A stretch of DNA of 64,000 nt from Flagellimonas nanhaiensis (lineage in GTDB: Bacteria; Bacteroidota; Bacteroidia; Flavobacteriales; Flavobacteriaceae): positions 1-64,000 of the forward strand of contig NZ_QTJX01000007.1 in NCBI RefSeq assembly GCF_003382275.1, in the 5' to 3' direction. A model generated the notes under the pieces. That model saw nothing but the letters and a program-made list of their open reading frames with translations, searched no databases and was not told the origin of the DNA. Both the position numbers and the translations under genes were made by a program. Positions 1-8,003 of this stretch are shown piece by piece. Position 1 is the first letter of the stretch. The number at the start of each line of letters is the position of its first letter.

Positions 1-60
1 CGAACATTAATGGAATCATTGGGAGAAATAACAGGGGAGAGCTATGGAAAGGAAGTTTGA
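1..60 (+). CDS. 3' end of an unidentified upstream gene (partial)
   Basis: The frame that starts at base 1 is open to a TGA at 58-60 and reads as a short polar tail ending ...ESYGKEV. It fits the C-terminus of a prophage gene that begins left of the window, because the following small genes are tightly packed on the same strand. A 16-codon frame at 44-94 (start ATG at 44) overlaps this stop and could instead be a tiny gene; neither can be decided from 60 bases. No function can be assigned. Confidence 0.35.
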   Translation, partial: RTLMESLGEITGESYGKEV

Positions 61-95
61 GGAAGAGAAATTTGACAACTTAAAACAAGGATAAA

Positions 96-356
96 ATGAA
101 AGCAATAAAATTTGAAGATGTGAACGTTGAGTTTGCAAAAGACCAAGAAGAATACACTTCGCTACCGGCATTACGGATAGGGGATGACCACGATACAATA
201 GTCACCTGCTGGAAATTGACCTTATGGGAAAGGATAAAGTTGTTGTTCCAAGGTCATTTCTGGATGTCCGAAATGAATTTCAACAGGGCCTTGACCCCAA
301 GATATTTCAGTGTGAACAGAAAAGATGTGTATACAAAACCAAGCGATAAAGATTAA
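96..356 (+). CDS. Small phage early protein, unknown function (86 aa)
   Basis: The product is 86 residues with a central segment rich in Trp and aliphatic residues (CWKLTLWERIKLLF, about residues 39-52) followed by FNRALTPRYF. From memory this layout, a Cys-Trp start, an ER(I/L)K core and a closing P-rich strand, resembles small proteins scattered through many tailed phages; no function is established. It is the first of five same-strand small genes packed with gaps below 15 bases or overlaps, so it is probably part of an early operon. The start at 96 is the first ATG after the preceding reading frames end. Confidence 0.7.
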   Translation: MKAIKFEDVNVEFAKDQEEYTSLPALRIGDDHDTIVTCWKLTLWERIKLLFQGHFWMSEMNFNRALTPRYFSVNRKDVYTKPSDKD

Positions 357-359
357 GTT

Positions 360-572
360 ATGCAATCAGTAGACCACAATGGAATTTTAGGCCCGATAAG
401 GGAGTTTGAAGCGGGAGAGCTTGAAAAGATGCTCAAGGACCCCAACATCGACCATGTAGATGTATTTGAGGGAACCCCGGAGAACCTTGAAAAGCGCAAA
501 AAGATGATAGGTAAAAAGTATTCGATAAAACCAGCCTACAGGAAGGCACCCAAAATGAAAAAGAAAAAATGA
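360..572 (+). CDS. Small basic phage protein, unknown function (70 aa)
   Basis: A 70-residue protein with an acidic first half and a very basic C-terminus (ends with a run of five lysines after KAPKM). The stop overlaps the next start by 4 bases in an ATGA arrangement at 569-572, which usually means translational coupling. The basic tail suggests nucleic acid contact, which is inference only. I recognise no domain. Confidence 0.65.
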   Translation: MQSVDHNGILGPIREFEAGELEKMLKDPNIDHVDVFEGTPENLEKRKKMIGKKYSIKPAYRKAPKMKKKK

Positions 573-913
573 GCCCAGAACTTAAACTAAAAACAGCGGC
601 GGAGGAAATCAAGGATATTCTCAGAAAACATGACATAGCGGCATCGATTGTGCTTCATACACCAGGCCATGGTGAATACTTGAACCATATCCTCACAAGT
701 TATTCATGCGCCTATCAATATCAGGATGATTCCATCCATTTCTACTCGAAAAAGAAGGATTTTAAATCTGTTGAGGAACAGGCCAAACAACAGGGTGAAA
801 CTGCAAATATGCTCCACATATTATCGAAGCTGACGGGAGAAAATTTCATGATGTTACATTCTATGTCTGAGAAATTTGACAGCATCACCAACGCGGAACA
901 TTTCAACCCCTAA
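569..913 (+). CDS. Phage hypothetical protein (114 aa)
   Basis: The 114-residue product has an alpha-rich N-terminus (ELKLKTAAEEIKDILRKHDI) followed by a strand pattern with HTPGHGEYLNH near residues 31-41 and a helical C-terminal half. It is coupled to the previous gene through ATGA. The pattern of a helix, a beta hairpin with small residues and a long helix recalls small phage proteins found beside replication genes, but I do not recognise a named family and assign no function. Confidence 0.65.
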   Translation: MSPELKLKTAAEEIKDILRKHDIAASIVLHTPGHGEYLNHILTSYSCAYQYQDDSIHFYSKKKDFKSVEEQAKQQGETANMLHILSKLTGENFMMLHSMSEKFDSITNAEHFNP

Positions 914-926
914 AAACACCACTGGT

Positions 927-1109
927 ATGGAAGAGACTATAATAATTCAAGCTGTTTTTATTAGAGAAACTCAAAACTCTTGGTTATTGGATTGTGAGGG
1001 AGATGAGGTTTGGTTTCCTAAATCCCAATGCACTTTTGTTAATGACAGAGAGGAATTGTCCGCTCCTAAGTGGTTGTTAATTGAAAAATTCCCTGGAGAA
1101 CACTTTTAA
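927..1109 (+). CDS. Small conserved-type phage protein (60 aa)
   Basis: I place the start at ATG 927 rather than at the in-frame ATG 876, because 876 lies inside the previous gene and the first 17 residues from there are low-quality sequence. The product is then 60 residues with the core FIRETQNSWLLDCEGDEVWFPKSQ written here in two parts: RETQNSWLL (about 13-21) and GDEVWFPKSQ (about 24-33). From memory this V(R)ET...WL...EVWLPKSQ signature with a final (A)PxWL occurs in many small phage proteins of unknown role, usually in the early region. Confidence 0.65.
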   Translation: MEETIIIQAVFIRETQNSWLLDCEGDEVWFPKSQCTFVNDREELSAPKWLLIEKFPGEHF

Positions 1110-1111
1110 CT

Positions 1112-1471
1112 ATGGCATTATTACTAACACTACTCCCTCAATTTGATAATGCTGGTAATTATAGTAATGATGTTCTTCAGATGGAACATGATGAGGTGTT
1201 CTTTGAGCAACTGATCGAATTGGAGCAAAAGGAAGGAAACGAGGTTACAATCCCATTTCAAAGCTTCATGGGTAATGGTGGGGCTACAATGAAATATATG
1301 CACGGAGAAACGTTGAAATCGGACTATGGGGATAACCTAAAATATGTTTCAGCTATAAAATTAAAATTATTGATGAGCAATTATCAACCTTTTAGCTGGC
1401 ATAATAGAGCGGTAAGGGCTTTTGTATTGCAATTGCCAGATGATTTAAAAATATGGCTGTATTGGCATTGA
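1112..1471 (+). CDS. Phage hypothetical protein (119 aa)
   Basis: The product is 119 residues, ends in WLYWH and has no motif I recognise. It starts two bases after the preceding stop. Its last codons overlap a possible upstream start (1453) of the replication gene, but that gene more likely starts at 1492. Position between small early genes and the replication initiator suggests an accessory early function; nothing more can be supported. Confidence 0.55.
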   Translation: MALLLTLLPQFDNAGNYSNDVLQMEHDEVFFEQLIELEQKEGNEVTIPFQSFMGNGGATMKYMHGETLKSDYGDNLKYVSAIKLKLLMSNYQPFSWHNRAVRAFVLQLPDDLKIWLYWH

Positions 1472-1491
1472 GAAAACTTAAAACACTATAC

Positions 1492-2364
1492 ATGATAAAA
1501 GATTTCAAATTTCCATTTTTCTATAAAGAATGGCTGGTAAGCACCCAAGGGATGCCAGCTGATGTTCGAGGGTGGTACATAAACCTTTTATGTCACCAAG
1601 CGGATAAGGGTGATTTACCAAACGATATGGAAGAATTGGCTGAATTGGCCGGAGTGAAAATAAGCGAGTACCAACGGTTTATTGATGGGTTCAACCAATG
1701 GTTGAACCAACGGTTTATTGAAACTGATAACCAACGGTTGGTGAACTTAAAGATGAAATCTGTTTTGGAAGAGCGTTCGGACTATATAAACGGGCAAAGC
1801 CAACGCTCGTATTTAGCTGTATTTATTAGAGGGAAGCGAAAAATACATGAATTTACCGATGATGAATGGAAACATGTATCCAGTGAACTTTCAAATATTG
1901 ATACAGCTTATAAAACCAAAAAAGAAACTTACAAAAAGTATGACGAGTGGTTTAACCAGTGGTTGAACCGTACGGTTCAACCCTTCAATATTGACAGTGA
2001 CAGTGACAGTGAAGATATATATAATATAAAAGGGGGTATGGGGGAAAAAATAACCAATGGTCCTGATGATATTGTTGATTTAGGTTTAGTCAAGGAAGAA
2101 ATAAAAAATGCCGTTAGTTGGAAAGAGGGAATTGTGCGAACTGCTAAATCCAAATACAACAAAAGTTTTTCTTTAACGGAGTTGGAAAAGTTAATCCAAG
2201 AGTTTGATGAACTAATCTGGAATGATGGGGAAACCGAAAAAAGCTTGAAGGATTATAAAAAGCACTTCAATAGATGGCTTGAACTCCGACTGCAAAGGAA
2301 TCATATTTCAGATAAGAAAATTGAATCTAAGACTATCAAAAGACTTGAAAAATATGCAGAGTAA
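1492..2364 (+). CDS. Phage replication initiator, DUF1376-like N-terminal domain
   Basis: The N-terminus (FKFPFFYKEWLVSTQGMPAD, then VRGWYINLLCHQADKGDLPN) matches the start of DUF1376-type replication proteins, where a winged-helix domain begins with a FY..DW/EWL strand and an arginine-led helix. I choose ATG 1492, since it puts this domain at the N-terminus; an ATG at 1453 is in frame but lies within the previous gene. The product is about 290 residues, with an acidic linker (DSDSDSED, near residue 167) separating the N-terminal part from a helical C-terminal domain. The gene directly precedes and overlaps a DnaC-like loader, the usual initiator-loader pair. Its DNA carries repeated ACCAACGGTT sites and palindromes, described separately as a possible origin. 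Confidence 0.75.
   Translation: MIKDFKFPFFYKEWLVSTQGMPADVRGWYINLLCHQADKGDLPNDMEELAELAGVKISEYQRFIDGFNQWLNQRFIETDNQRLVNLKMKSVLEERSDYINGQSQRSYLAVFIRGKRKIHEFTDDEWKHVSSELSNIDTAYKTKKETYKKYDEWFNQWLNRTVQPFNIDSDSDSEDIYNIKGGMGEKITNGPDDIVDLGLVKEEIKNAVSWKEGIVRTAKSKYNKSFSLTELEKLIQEFDELIWNDGETEKSLKDYKKHFNRWLELRLQRNHISDKKIESKTIKRLEKYAE
1670..2031 (+). other. Candidate phage replication origin inside the initiator gene
   Basis: Three ACCAACGGTT elements occur at 1670-1679, 1706-1715 and 1730-1739; the first two extend to the 16-base match ACCAACGGTTTATTGA. Between them GGTTCAACC-AAT-GGTTGAACC (1688-1708) is a perfect inverted repeat. A related element lies at 1949-1969, and GGTTGAACC-GTAC-GGTTCAACC (1961-1982) is a perfect 22-base palindrome. 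These are followed by three tandem GACAGT units (1993-2010) and an AT-only stretch near 2015-2031. Iterons followed by an AT-rich tract within the initiator gene is the known layout of the lambda O origin. Assignment here is inference from layout. Confidence 0.55.
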
Positions 2365-3043
2365 TCACATATCCAGTTTAATGCCCAACGTTTTGGAATC
2401 GGTAAAAACAGAAATCATGGACTTTCCATTATCGAAAGAAGAGTACAAACGGTTTTTCGTTTGGCACGCCTACAAGGCAATGCAAAAAAGACCAATTCCA
2501 ACTGAATATAAAATCAATTCTGTTATCAAAACCATATTGTTGTACTTCTTCAATGACCCGGACTTCAATAAATATGGCAAGGTTAAAAACAATGCAAGTT
2601 TAGCCAAGGGTATTTTGATAATTGGGGATAATGGGATTGGGAAATCTATGTTGTTTGAAATATTGGGAGAAATGGGAAGGGAGCTTATTAAGTGCTCAAA
2701 CTATGGAAAGATGTCGTTTAAAGAGGTTTCTGCCATCAAATTTGTGTTGGATTTCATGGATAGTGCTAAGTCCCATAGGGAGGCAATAAAGAAGTTTGAA
2801 TTAAGCGACTATTACGAATATCCATTGATGATTGATGATTTAGGACGTGAGGACAAAGCATTTAGTAGACATGAATTAATGGGAAACTTGCTTTTTGAAA
2901 GGCACCGTAGGCAATCCAAAACCTATGCTACCACCAATAAATCATTGGATGAGCTAACAATGAGATATGACGATCATATTGGGGACCGGATACCAGAGAT
3001 GTTTAACATTATCTATTGGAGAGGAAAAAGCTTTAGAGACTAA
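2354..3043 (+). CDS. DnaC/IstB-like AAA+ helicase loader
   Basis: The 229-residue protein has a Walker A motif GDNGIGKS at about residues 91-98 and a Walker B motif LMIDDLG at about 158-164, followed by a switch to ERHRRQSKTYATTNKS, which looks like sensor 1 (TTN). This is the AAA+ core of DnaC-family loaders that place the replicative helicase on the origin. The start at ATG 2354 overlaps the initiator stop by 11 bases. An earlier in-frame start at 2279 would lie deep in the initiator gene and is unlikely. No phage helicase gene follows, so it probably recruits the host DnaB; that is inference. Confidence 0.8.
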   Translation: MQSNHISSLMPNVLESVKTEIMDFPLSKEEYKRFFVWHAYKAMQKRPIPTEYKINSVIKTILLYFFNDPDFNKYGKVKNNASLAKGILIIGDNGIGKSMLFEILGEMGRELIKCSNYGKMSFKEVSAIKFVLDFMDSAKSHREAIKKFELSDYYEYPLMIDDLGREDKAFSRHELMGNLLFERHRRQSKTYATTNKSLDELTMRYDDHIGDRIPEMFNIIYWRGKSFRD

Positions 3044-3053
3044 TTAATTTACC

Positions 3054-3353
3054 ATGAAACATAGAGGCCAAGTGTTCAAATTAGACTTAAAACGAGCCAT
3101 TATTTTAGAAGATGCTCGACGAATACAAGTCAGAGAGAAACCCATCAACAATCTGTTGCAGCTGTCACAGTTGATGTGTGACACATATGTAGATGATTAT
3201 GAGGTAGATAGGCTGTATAAGTTGTTGTGGCGCGCACAGGGCAAGGGATACTCTACACATGGTCTCTCAACTGATTTTAAACCAATAATTGAGCATTTAT
3301 GTGAGTTGTTGAGTATTGAAGAAGAGGATTTAATAATCGATGTAATAGATTAA
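3054..3353 (+). CDS. Phage hypothetical protein (99 aa)
   Basis: A 99-residue mostly helical, slightly acidic protein with the sequence DDYEVDRLYKLLWRAQGKGY near its centre. It follows the helicase loader by 10 bases and is the last gene before the noncoding stretch in front of the packaging genes, so it closes the early operon. No motif recognised. Confidence 0.55.
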   Translation: MKHRGQVFKLDLKRAIILEDARRIQVREKPINNLLQLSQLMCDTYVDDYEVDRLYKLLWRAQGKGYSTHGLSTDFKPIIEHLCELLSIEEEDLIIDVID

Positions 3354-3394
3354 TAATCATGCAATTAAGGTACTGTAAAACTAAATCAAGCCCA

Positions 3395-3525
3395 GCGCAA
3401 TACGTTGCGCACGGCGTTTTTCACGTACTTGACACATTTTTAAGAAGTGCAACACGGAGTGCAACAGAGGTTTTTGTTGCATGTTGCAAATTAGCCGTAA
3501 ACCCAATAAAATAAGGTGCAACACG
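3395..3525 (+). promoter_or_regulatory. Repeat cluster GTGCAACA/TGTTGCA upstream of terS
   Basis: The gap between early and packaging genes holds a perfect hairpin GCGCAA-TACG-TTGCGC (3395-3410) and five copies of one octamer: GTGCAACA at 3447-3454, 3459-3466 and 3516-3523, and its reverse form TGTTGCA(T/A) at 3475-3482 and 3482-3489. The third direct copy ends three bases before the terS ATG I prefer. Such arrays near terS are known as cosB/pac recognition sites for small terminase subunits, and they could equally be operator sites. The sequence shows the repeats; the role is inference. Confidence 0.5.
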
Positions 3526-4209
3526 ATGCTTTTAAGCCCTCAGGATTTTGCTATAGCCATAGGTGTTAAGTATGCCACTTTAAGGTCCCACATATCAAGA
3601 AAAAAAGTTTACAAGAGTGGCGAGTATATTGATACAGATTTTGAATTGAATAGGCTTTATATTCAGAATCAAACTAAGGGAAAGGGTCTAAACTTTGAAA
3701 ATATTGGAAAAGAAACCCCCCAGGAAGAAACATCTACCCCAGACAACAAAGAAGAAGTAATAACAACAAAGAAGGTTCCCCCTCCAAAGGTTGAAGCTCC
3801 AAAATCTGATAAAGTTGACACCTCTCTTTCCAGGGAAGAATTGATACGAAGCAATTTTGATTTAAGAAAAAGACAGGCAGATGCCGAAAAAGCTGAAAGG
3901 GATAGCCAGTTAAAACAAATAGAGGTTGCAAAAAAGATGGGACAATTAATGCCCATTGATATGGTTGAAAAGATTCTAACAGTTTTTGTTAGAAGTATTA
4001 TCAGAGAATCTGAAAGTGAATGGCAAAATATTGCATCAATCTATTGTGAGATATTAGGTGGGGATAGGTCCCATCTAAGCCAAATGGTTGAACAAATGAA
4101 TAAAATAATGGATAAGATGATCAAAGAGGTGAAAATGAAATCCAGAGAGGAAATAAAACAAGTGATCAAGGACTATGCTGAAGTCAGAAGTCGTGGACAA
4201 AGGAAATAA
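3526..4209 (+). CDS. Terminase small subunit candidate (TerS)
   Basis: The N-terminal 45 residues look like a helix-turn-helix DNA-binding domain (LLSPQDFAIAIGVKYATLRSH then a wing with KVYKSGEYIDTDF). A proline-rich linker (residues about 60-85) leads to a long helical region with EELIRSNFDLRKRQADAEKA and GQLMPIDMVEKI, the assembly-type region seen in Nu1-like small subunits. An in-frame ATG at 3481 would add 15 residues encoded by the repeat cluster; 3526 begins directly at the folded domain. Position just before TerL supports the call. The protein would recognise the packaging start site. Confidence 0.7.
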   Translation: MLLSPQDFAIAIGVKYATLRSHISRKKVYKSGEYIDTDFELNRLYIQNQTKGKGLNFENIGKETPQEETSTPDNKEEVITTKKVPPPKVEAPKSDKVDTSLSREELIRSNFDLRKRQADAEKAERDSQLKQIEVAKKMGQLMPIDMVEKILTVFVRSIIRESESEWQNIASIYCEILGGDRSHLSQMVEQMNKIMDKMIKEVKMKSREEIKQVIKDYAEVRSRGQRK

Positions 4210-4348
4210 AATAGAATTCATAGTTTGTCCAAAATGTTGTATCAAAGCCGGGAAACGAATAGGTAAGGATTTACCCAATACAACAAAAGGAGGGAACCCT
4301 TTGGAACTGTACTACTGTTGCAATTGCCGCCATCAATGGTTTAAATAA
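4175..4348 (+). CDS. Small zinc-ribbon phage protein (57 aa)
   Basis: Reading from ATG 4175 gives 57 residues that end at TAA 4346-4348, overlapping the end of terS by 35 bases in another frame and stopping 8 bases before terL. The protein carries CPKCC (about residues 18-22) and CCNCRHQW (about 48-55), two Cys pairs about 28 residues apart, which is the layout of a zinc ribbon. Lambda-group and Mu-type phages have similar small Zn proteins (Mu Com is one), but this family cannot be named. The dense fit between terS and terL and the paired cysteines argue that it is a real gene. Confidence 0.65.
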   Translation: MLKSEVVDKGNKIEFIVCPKCCIKAGKRIGKDLPNTTKGGNPLELYYCCNCRHQWFK

Positions 4349-4356
4349 GATATACT

Positions 4357-6393
4357 ATGTCAACCTTAGCTGAAATTATTCAAAACTCATTCGATGAAGT
4401 GCATGAGCGTATTTTTGACTTTGGAATGGAAAAATCCCTTCCATCTACCTGGACCGAAGAAAATGTATCTCTAGGGTCGGATGTGTCAAGGTATGTAGGT
4501 AAATTTAGTTATGACCGCTCCCCATATACACGCGAGATAATTGATTGTTTAAGTCCAAATAATCCAGTTCAAACAGTTGCAGTTATGAAGTGTGCCCAAA
4601 GCGGGTTGACTCAAGGGGTAATCATTCCTGGGATATGTTGGATTATTGCAGAAAACCCAGGACCCATATTGTTCATGGCCGGTGATAAGGAACTGGGAAA
4701 AAACTCAATTGAAACTCGACTGGATCCTATTATTGAATCAGCTGGGATTTCCCATTTAATTCGACCAAACGTTATCAGAAAAAGAAATCAACGAACCGGT
4801 GATACTTCAACAGGAAAAGAATTCGCTGGAGGACAGCTAATAATGCAAGGAACCAAAAATGCGGATAAGATGAGGCAGTTTTCCGTAAAATATATATTTG
4901 CGGATGATTGGGAGGCGGCCCCACGAGACGATAAAAAAGAGGGAAGTACAAGGGAATTGGTAGAAGGTAGGGCTACCTCCTACGGAGATGTTTCCAAACT
5001 TTTTTATATATCGACCCCCGCAGTAAAACAAACTTCCAATATTGAACCTATTTATGAAGAGGGAGATCAGCGGAAGTGGCATTGGAAGTGCCCCCACTGT
5101 GGACAATGGATAAGTCCAGAATGGAGAATAAGAAGAGAGGATGACACATATGGTGGGATAAAATATGAATTGAATAAATCCGGAGATCTCATAAGGGGAA
5201 GTGTGCATTATGAATGTGAACATTGTAGAGGTAGGATTGAATATAAAAACAAATACGAACTAAACTTGGGAGGTAAATGGATTCCAACTGCCAAGCCTTC
5301 TAGACCTGAGATAAGAAGTTATTATCTAAATGCACTGATAATTCCACCGGGATTCACAAGCTGGGAAGATTTGGTATACAAATGGCTTAAAGCAAAGCCA
5401 CCAGGAGGGCAAACGGATGTTGGAAAACTCAAAACCTTTAAGAATATTCGATTGGGCCAGACTTGGATGGAAATGGGGAAAACCCCAAGGGTTAGTGAAT
5501 TGATGAAAAATACAAGAAACTATCTACCTGGAACTGTTCCAGACCTAACAAGCATTGAGCAAGAAAATGGTGAAATTATAATGCTAACCCTTGCCTGTGA
5601 TTTAGGTGGTGTAATGGAGTATAGGAATGAGGATGTCAGATTGGATTGGGAATTGGTGGCACATTCAAAATCAGGGGCAACATATAGTGTAGACCATGGG
5701 AGTATTGGAACCTTTAAAAGGCAAAGAGATAAAACCGAGGCCGAAAAAAAGCGTGATGGAGATCGAATAAAATGGACATACAATATGGGTTATCAAAATA
5801 GTGTCTGGCCTGTTTTTGAAGAACTGATTAGAAATCAATGGCCATGTGAAAGTGAGGGTAGAACAATGCCAGTAGCCATAACCATTGTTGATACAGGATT
5901 TTTCACCAACAAAGCATTCAATTTTATTAATAGCATAGACGATGCTTTTATTTATGGAATCAAGGGCGAAGGTGACATAAACTACAGAAAATTGATGAAG
6001 GATACCCAACCAGTAAAACTCTCAAGGGAAAAACCACGTCTGTACCTACTTGAAGTGAACCAATTAAAAGATGAGCTTAGTGGTAACATGGACCTTAAAG
6101 AAGGAACCGATGGATATCAACCTCCAGGGTTTATGAACTTTCCTGAATCTAGGGATGGTAAATATCAGATGAATTCATTCTTTGAACACTTTGAGGGAGA
6201 ACGGAGGGTAGAGGAAATAAAGGATGGCAATGTGATTGGTTTTAAATGGGAAAAAAAGAACAACCAAGTACAGAACCACTTTTGGGACGTAAGGATATAC
6301 AATTTAGCTGCTAAATATATATATCTAGATCAATTTGCTAAATCTGAAAAGCTTAGAAGTATTACATGGGCAGAATTTGCCGAACTATTTTAA
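4357..6393 (+). CDS. terL: Terminase large subunit, lambda GpA family
   Basis: The 678-residue protein has the GpA-family layout. An N-terminal ATPase carries an adenine/Walker-A-like segment VMKCAQSGLTQG (about 76-87) and a Walker B-like FADDWE (about 181-186). Next is a zinc-binding insert with CPHC (244-247) and CEHC (286-289). A C-terminal nuclease-type half includes LACDLGG. It would cut and package DNA into proheads at the portal. Length is close to the usual 600-680. In lambda-like phages gpW and portal genes follow directly; here a 342-base noncoding stretch and the protease gene follow instead. Confidence 0.92.
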   Translation: MSTLAEIIQNSFDEVHERIFDFGMEKSLPSTWTEENVSLGSDVSRYVGKFSYDRSPYTREIIDCLSPNNPVQTVAVMKCAQSGLTQGVIIPGICWIIAENPGPILFMAGDKELGKNSIETRLDPIIESAGISHLIRPNVIRKRNQRTGDTSTGKEFAGGQLIMQGTKNADKMRQFSVKYIFADDWEAAPRDDKKEGSTRELVEGRATSYGDVSKLFYISTPAVKQTSNIEPIYEEGDQRKWHWKCPHCGQWISPEWRIRREDDTYGGIKYELNKSGDLIRGSVHYECEHCRGRIEYKNKYELNLGGKWIPTAKPSRPEIRSYYLNALIIPPGFTSWEDLVYKWLKAKPPGGQTDVGKLKTFKNIRLGQTWMEMGKTPRVSELMKNTRNYLPGTVPDLTSIEQENGEIIMLTLACDLGGVMEYRNEDVRLDWELVAHSKSGATYSVDHGSIGTFKRQRDKTEAEKKRDGDRIKWTYNMGYQNSVWPVFEELIRNQWPCESEGRTMPVAITIVDTGFFTNKAFNFINSIDDAFIYGIKGEGDINYRKLMKDTQPVKLSREKPRLYLLEVNQLKDELSGNMDLKEGTDGYQPPGFMNFPESRDGKYQMNSFFEHFEGERRVEEIKDGNVIGFKWEKKNNQVQNHFWDVRIYNLAAKYIYLDQFAKSEKLRSITWAEFAELF

Positions 6394-6613
6394 TTGAATT
6401 ACGGATTTCCGCAATGAATTTAGTTTTTTACCTAATACTTTTGAACACATGAGTTACATGAAGGTTAATATCAGGTTTTACAAATGGCATTTTCAAGTTA
6501 CACATAAAAATAAAATATGTTTATCCACCAACCCATATTATAAATTTAGGTTGGATCCATTATTCAAGGTTTTTGATTTTTATTAAATTTTTGATTGCAC
6601 AGTGAGTTGTATT

Positions 6614-6645
6614 ATCCCTTGGTTAGCTCCCAAGGGATTTTCTTT
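6614..6645 (+). terminator. Rho-independent terminator after terL
   Basis: ATCCCTTGG (6614-6622) pairs perfectly with CCAAGGGAT (6630-6638) across a 7-base loop, followed by TTTCTTTTT. It would stop transcription of the packaging operon before the 45-base repeat. Confidence 0.75.
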
Positions 6646-6663
6646 TTATGCATCCTATCATTT

Positions 6664-6708
6664 AATTCTAGGAATTTTTTTCAACTTTTTTACGGGTAGT
6701 TTTGGTCA
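6664..6708 (+). promoter_or_regulatory. 45-base repeat, copy 1: candidate phage late promoter
   Basis: These 45 bases recur without a mismatch at 23779-23823. The element begins with the inverted repeat AATTC-TAG-GAATT (6664-6676), continues through two T tracts, and ends with TAGTTTTG (6697-6704), a perfect match to the Bacteroidota -7 box TAnnTTTG. No clear -33 TTTG is present, so an activator bound at the inverted repeat is plausible. The start codon of the protease gene lies 31 bases after the -7 box. Promoter role is inference; the repeat itself is certain. Confidence 0.65.
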
Positions 6709-6735
6709 ATCGCAATAAGATGCGGTGTCCAAAAT

Positions 6736-8001
6736 ATGAATACAGCACTTGCCAGGGAAATTTACGGTGGTCAACCATGGTGCATGGATCAATTTAGCTA
6801 TCGTGCTTATAATTCATTGCTCAATGACCTACGAAAAGGGGTTGTTCTTGAAATTCCAGAGATAAAATCCAATTCCCCATTTGTTTTGGTCCAAGGCAAG
6901 GATAAAAGAGTAATCAAGGATACTTATCAACTCCGGAATGACGATGATTTCAATGGTGTAGGATTGATACAATTGGATGGACCAATCACCAAAAAAGGAG
7001 GGATGTCCACCTATGGAATGGTTCAATTGACATCAATCATGAATAGAATGGCCAAGGATGACAGAATCAACTCCTTTATCATTTATGCTGATTCTGGAGG
7101 TGGATCGTCAGCTGCTGTTGATATATTATCGGATACCATTCTAGAAATCAACGAATCTAAACCAGTATATGGCCTGATTGAGAAGGGAGGTATGGCCGCA
7201 TCCGCTGCATACGGTATACTTTCTGCTTGTCGTTCGATACATGCTATAAGCAAACTTAGTTTAGTGGGGAGTGTCGGCACTATGGTCCAATTTGAGGGTC
7301 GGGCAGCAAATTCTGAAGACCCTTACGGTAATAAGCATATACGTCTTTATGCGACAAAATCCATTAAGAAAAATGAGGATTTTGAAGAAGCACTGAATAA
7401 GGATAACTATGAAATTATTGTAAGTGAGCTCCTTGACCCAATCAACGAAGACTTCATTAAAAAGACATTAAAGAACCGCCCTCAATTGAAGGGAAGTGGG
7501 TTTGATAATGGCCACCATCTTTTCGCAAAAGATGCCGTTGGAACATTTATCGACGGTTTCAAAACATTTGATCAAATGGTTGAGGTGGGTTTCAAACAAA
7601 ACAAATCGACCTCCGGGTCAAAATCTAATATTAATCCAAATTCTAATAAGATGACTGCAGAAGAATTAAAGCAGAAGCATCCGGAGACGTACAATAGTAT
7701 TTTTAAAGCCGGAGTGTCTGCTGAATCTGACCGTGTTGGCGCTTGGTTAGCACATCATGGTACAAATCAAGAAACGGTACTTAATGGCATTAATTCAGGA
7801 AAAGCCATTACACAGACCGAAACTCAACAATTACTGGTTGAGGCAGCTTCCAAAAACCAATTACAACAATTGGAAAATGAAAGTGCAAAGCCGGTTAATA
7901 CAAAAGAGACTCCCTTATCCAAAGATAAGGATGCTCCTGAAAATGCCGAAGAGGTCAAAAATTTCTACGATCAAGTTGATAACAAACTTAAAGTTGATTA
8001 G
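6736..8001 (+). CDS. Head maturation protease, S49 (SppA/gpC-like) family
   Basis: The first 290 residues form an S49 peptidase: ADSGGGSSAAVDIL (about 118-131) gives the oxyanion-hole loop and GGMAASAAY (about 151-159) holds the catalytic Ser156, followed by LVGSVGTMVQF. The last about 130 residues (after the low-complexity SGSKSNINPNSN) are helical and charged, like the scaffold part of lambda gpC. The protein would process capsid and scaffold in the prohead. It starts 28 bases after the 45-base repeat. It directly precedes decoration and capsid genes, as in lambda. Confidence 0.85.
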   Translation: MNTALAREIYGGQPWCMDQFSYRAYNSLLNDLRKGVVLEIPEIKSNSPFVLVQGKDKRVIKDTYQLRNDDDFNGVGLIQLDGPITKKGGMSTYGMVQLTSIMNRMAKDDRINSFIIYADSGGGSSAAVDILSDTILEINESKPVYGLIEKGGMAASAAYGILSACRSIHAISKLSLVGSVGTMVQFEGRAANSEDPYGNKHIRLYATKSIKKNEDFEEALNKDNYEIIVSELLDPINEDFIKKTLKNRPQLKGSGFDNGHHLFAKDAVGTFIDGFKTFDQMVEVGFKQNKSTSGSKSNINPNSNKMTAEELKQKHPETYNSIFKAGVSAESDRVGAWLAHHGTNQETVLNGINSGKAITQTETQQLLVEAASKNQLQQLENESAKPVNTKETPLSKDKDAPENAEEVKNFYDQVDNKLKVD

Positions 8002-8003
8002 CC

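Larger units (their letters stand above)
6394..6735 (+). other. Noncoding stretch between terL and the head protease
   Basis: No convincing gene lies in these 342 bases. They are AT-rich, contain a direct repeat TTTTTGATT (around 6570-6595), a terminator hairpin (6614-6645) and the first copy of the exact 45-base repeat (6664-6708). This is the place where gpW and the portal gene would stand in a standard lambda-type order. Confidence 0.6.

Noticed and set aside
6394..6735. Small coding frame between terL and the protease
   Set aside because: Short frames exist, but none has a plausible start or composition, and a terminator and the repeat element occupy the second half.
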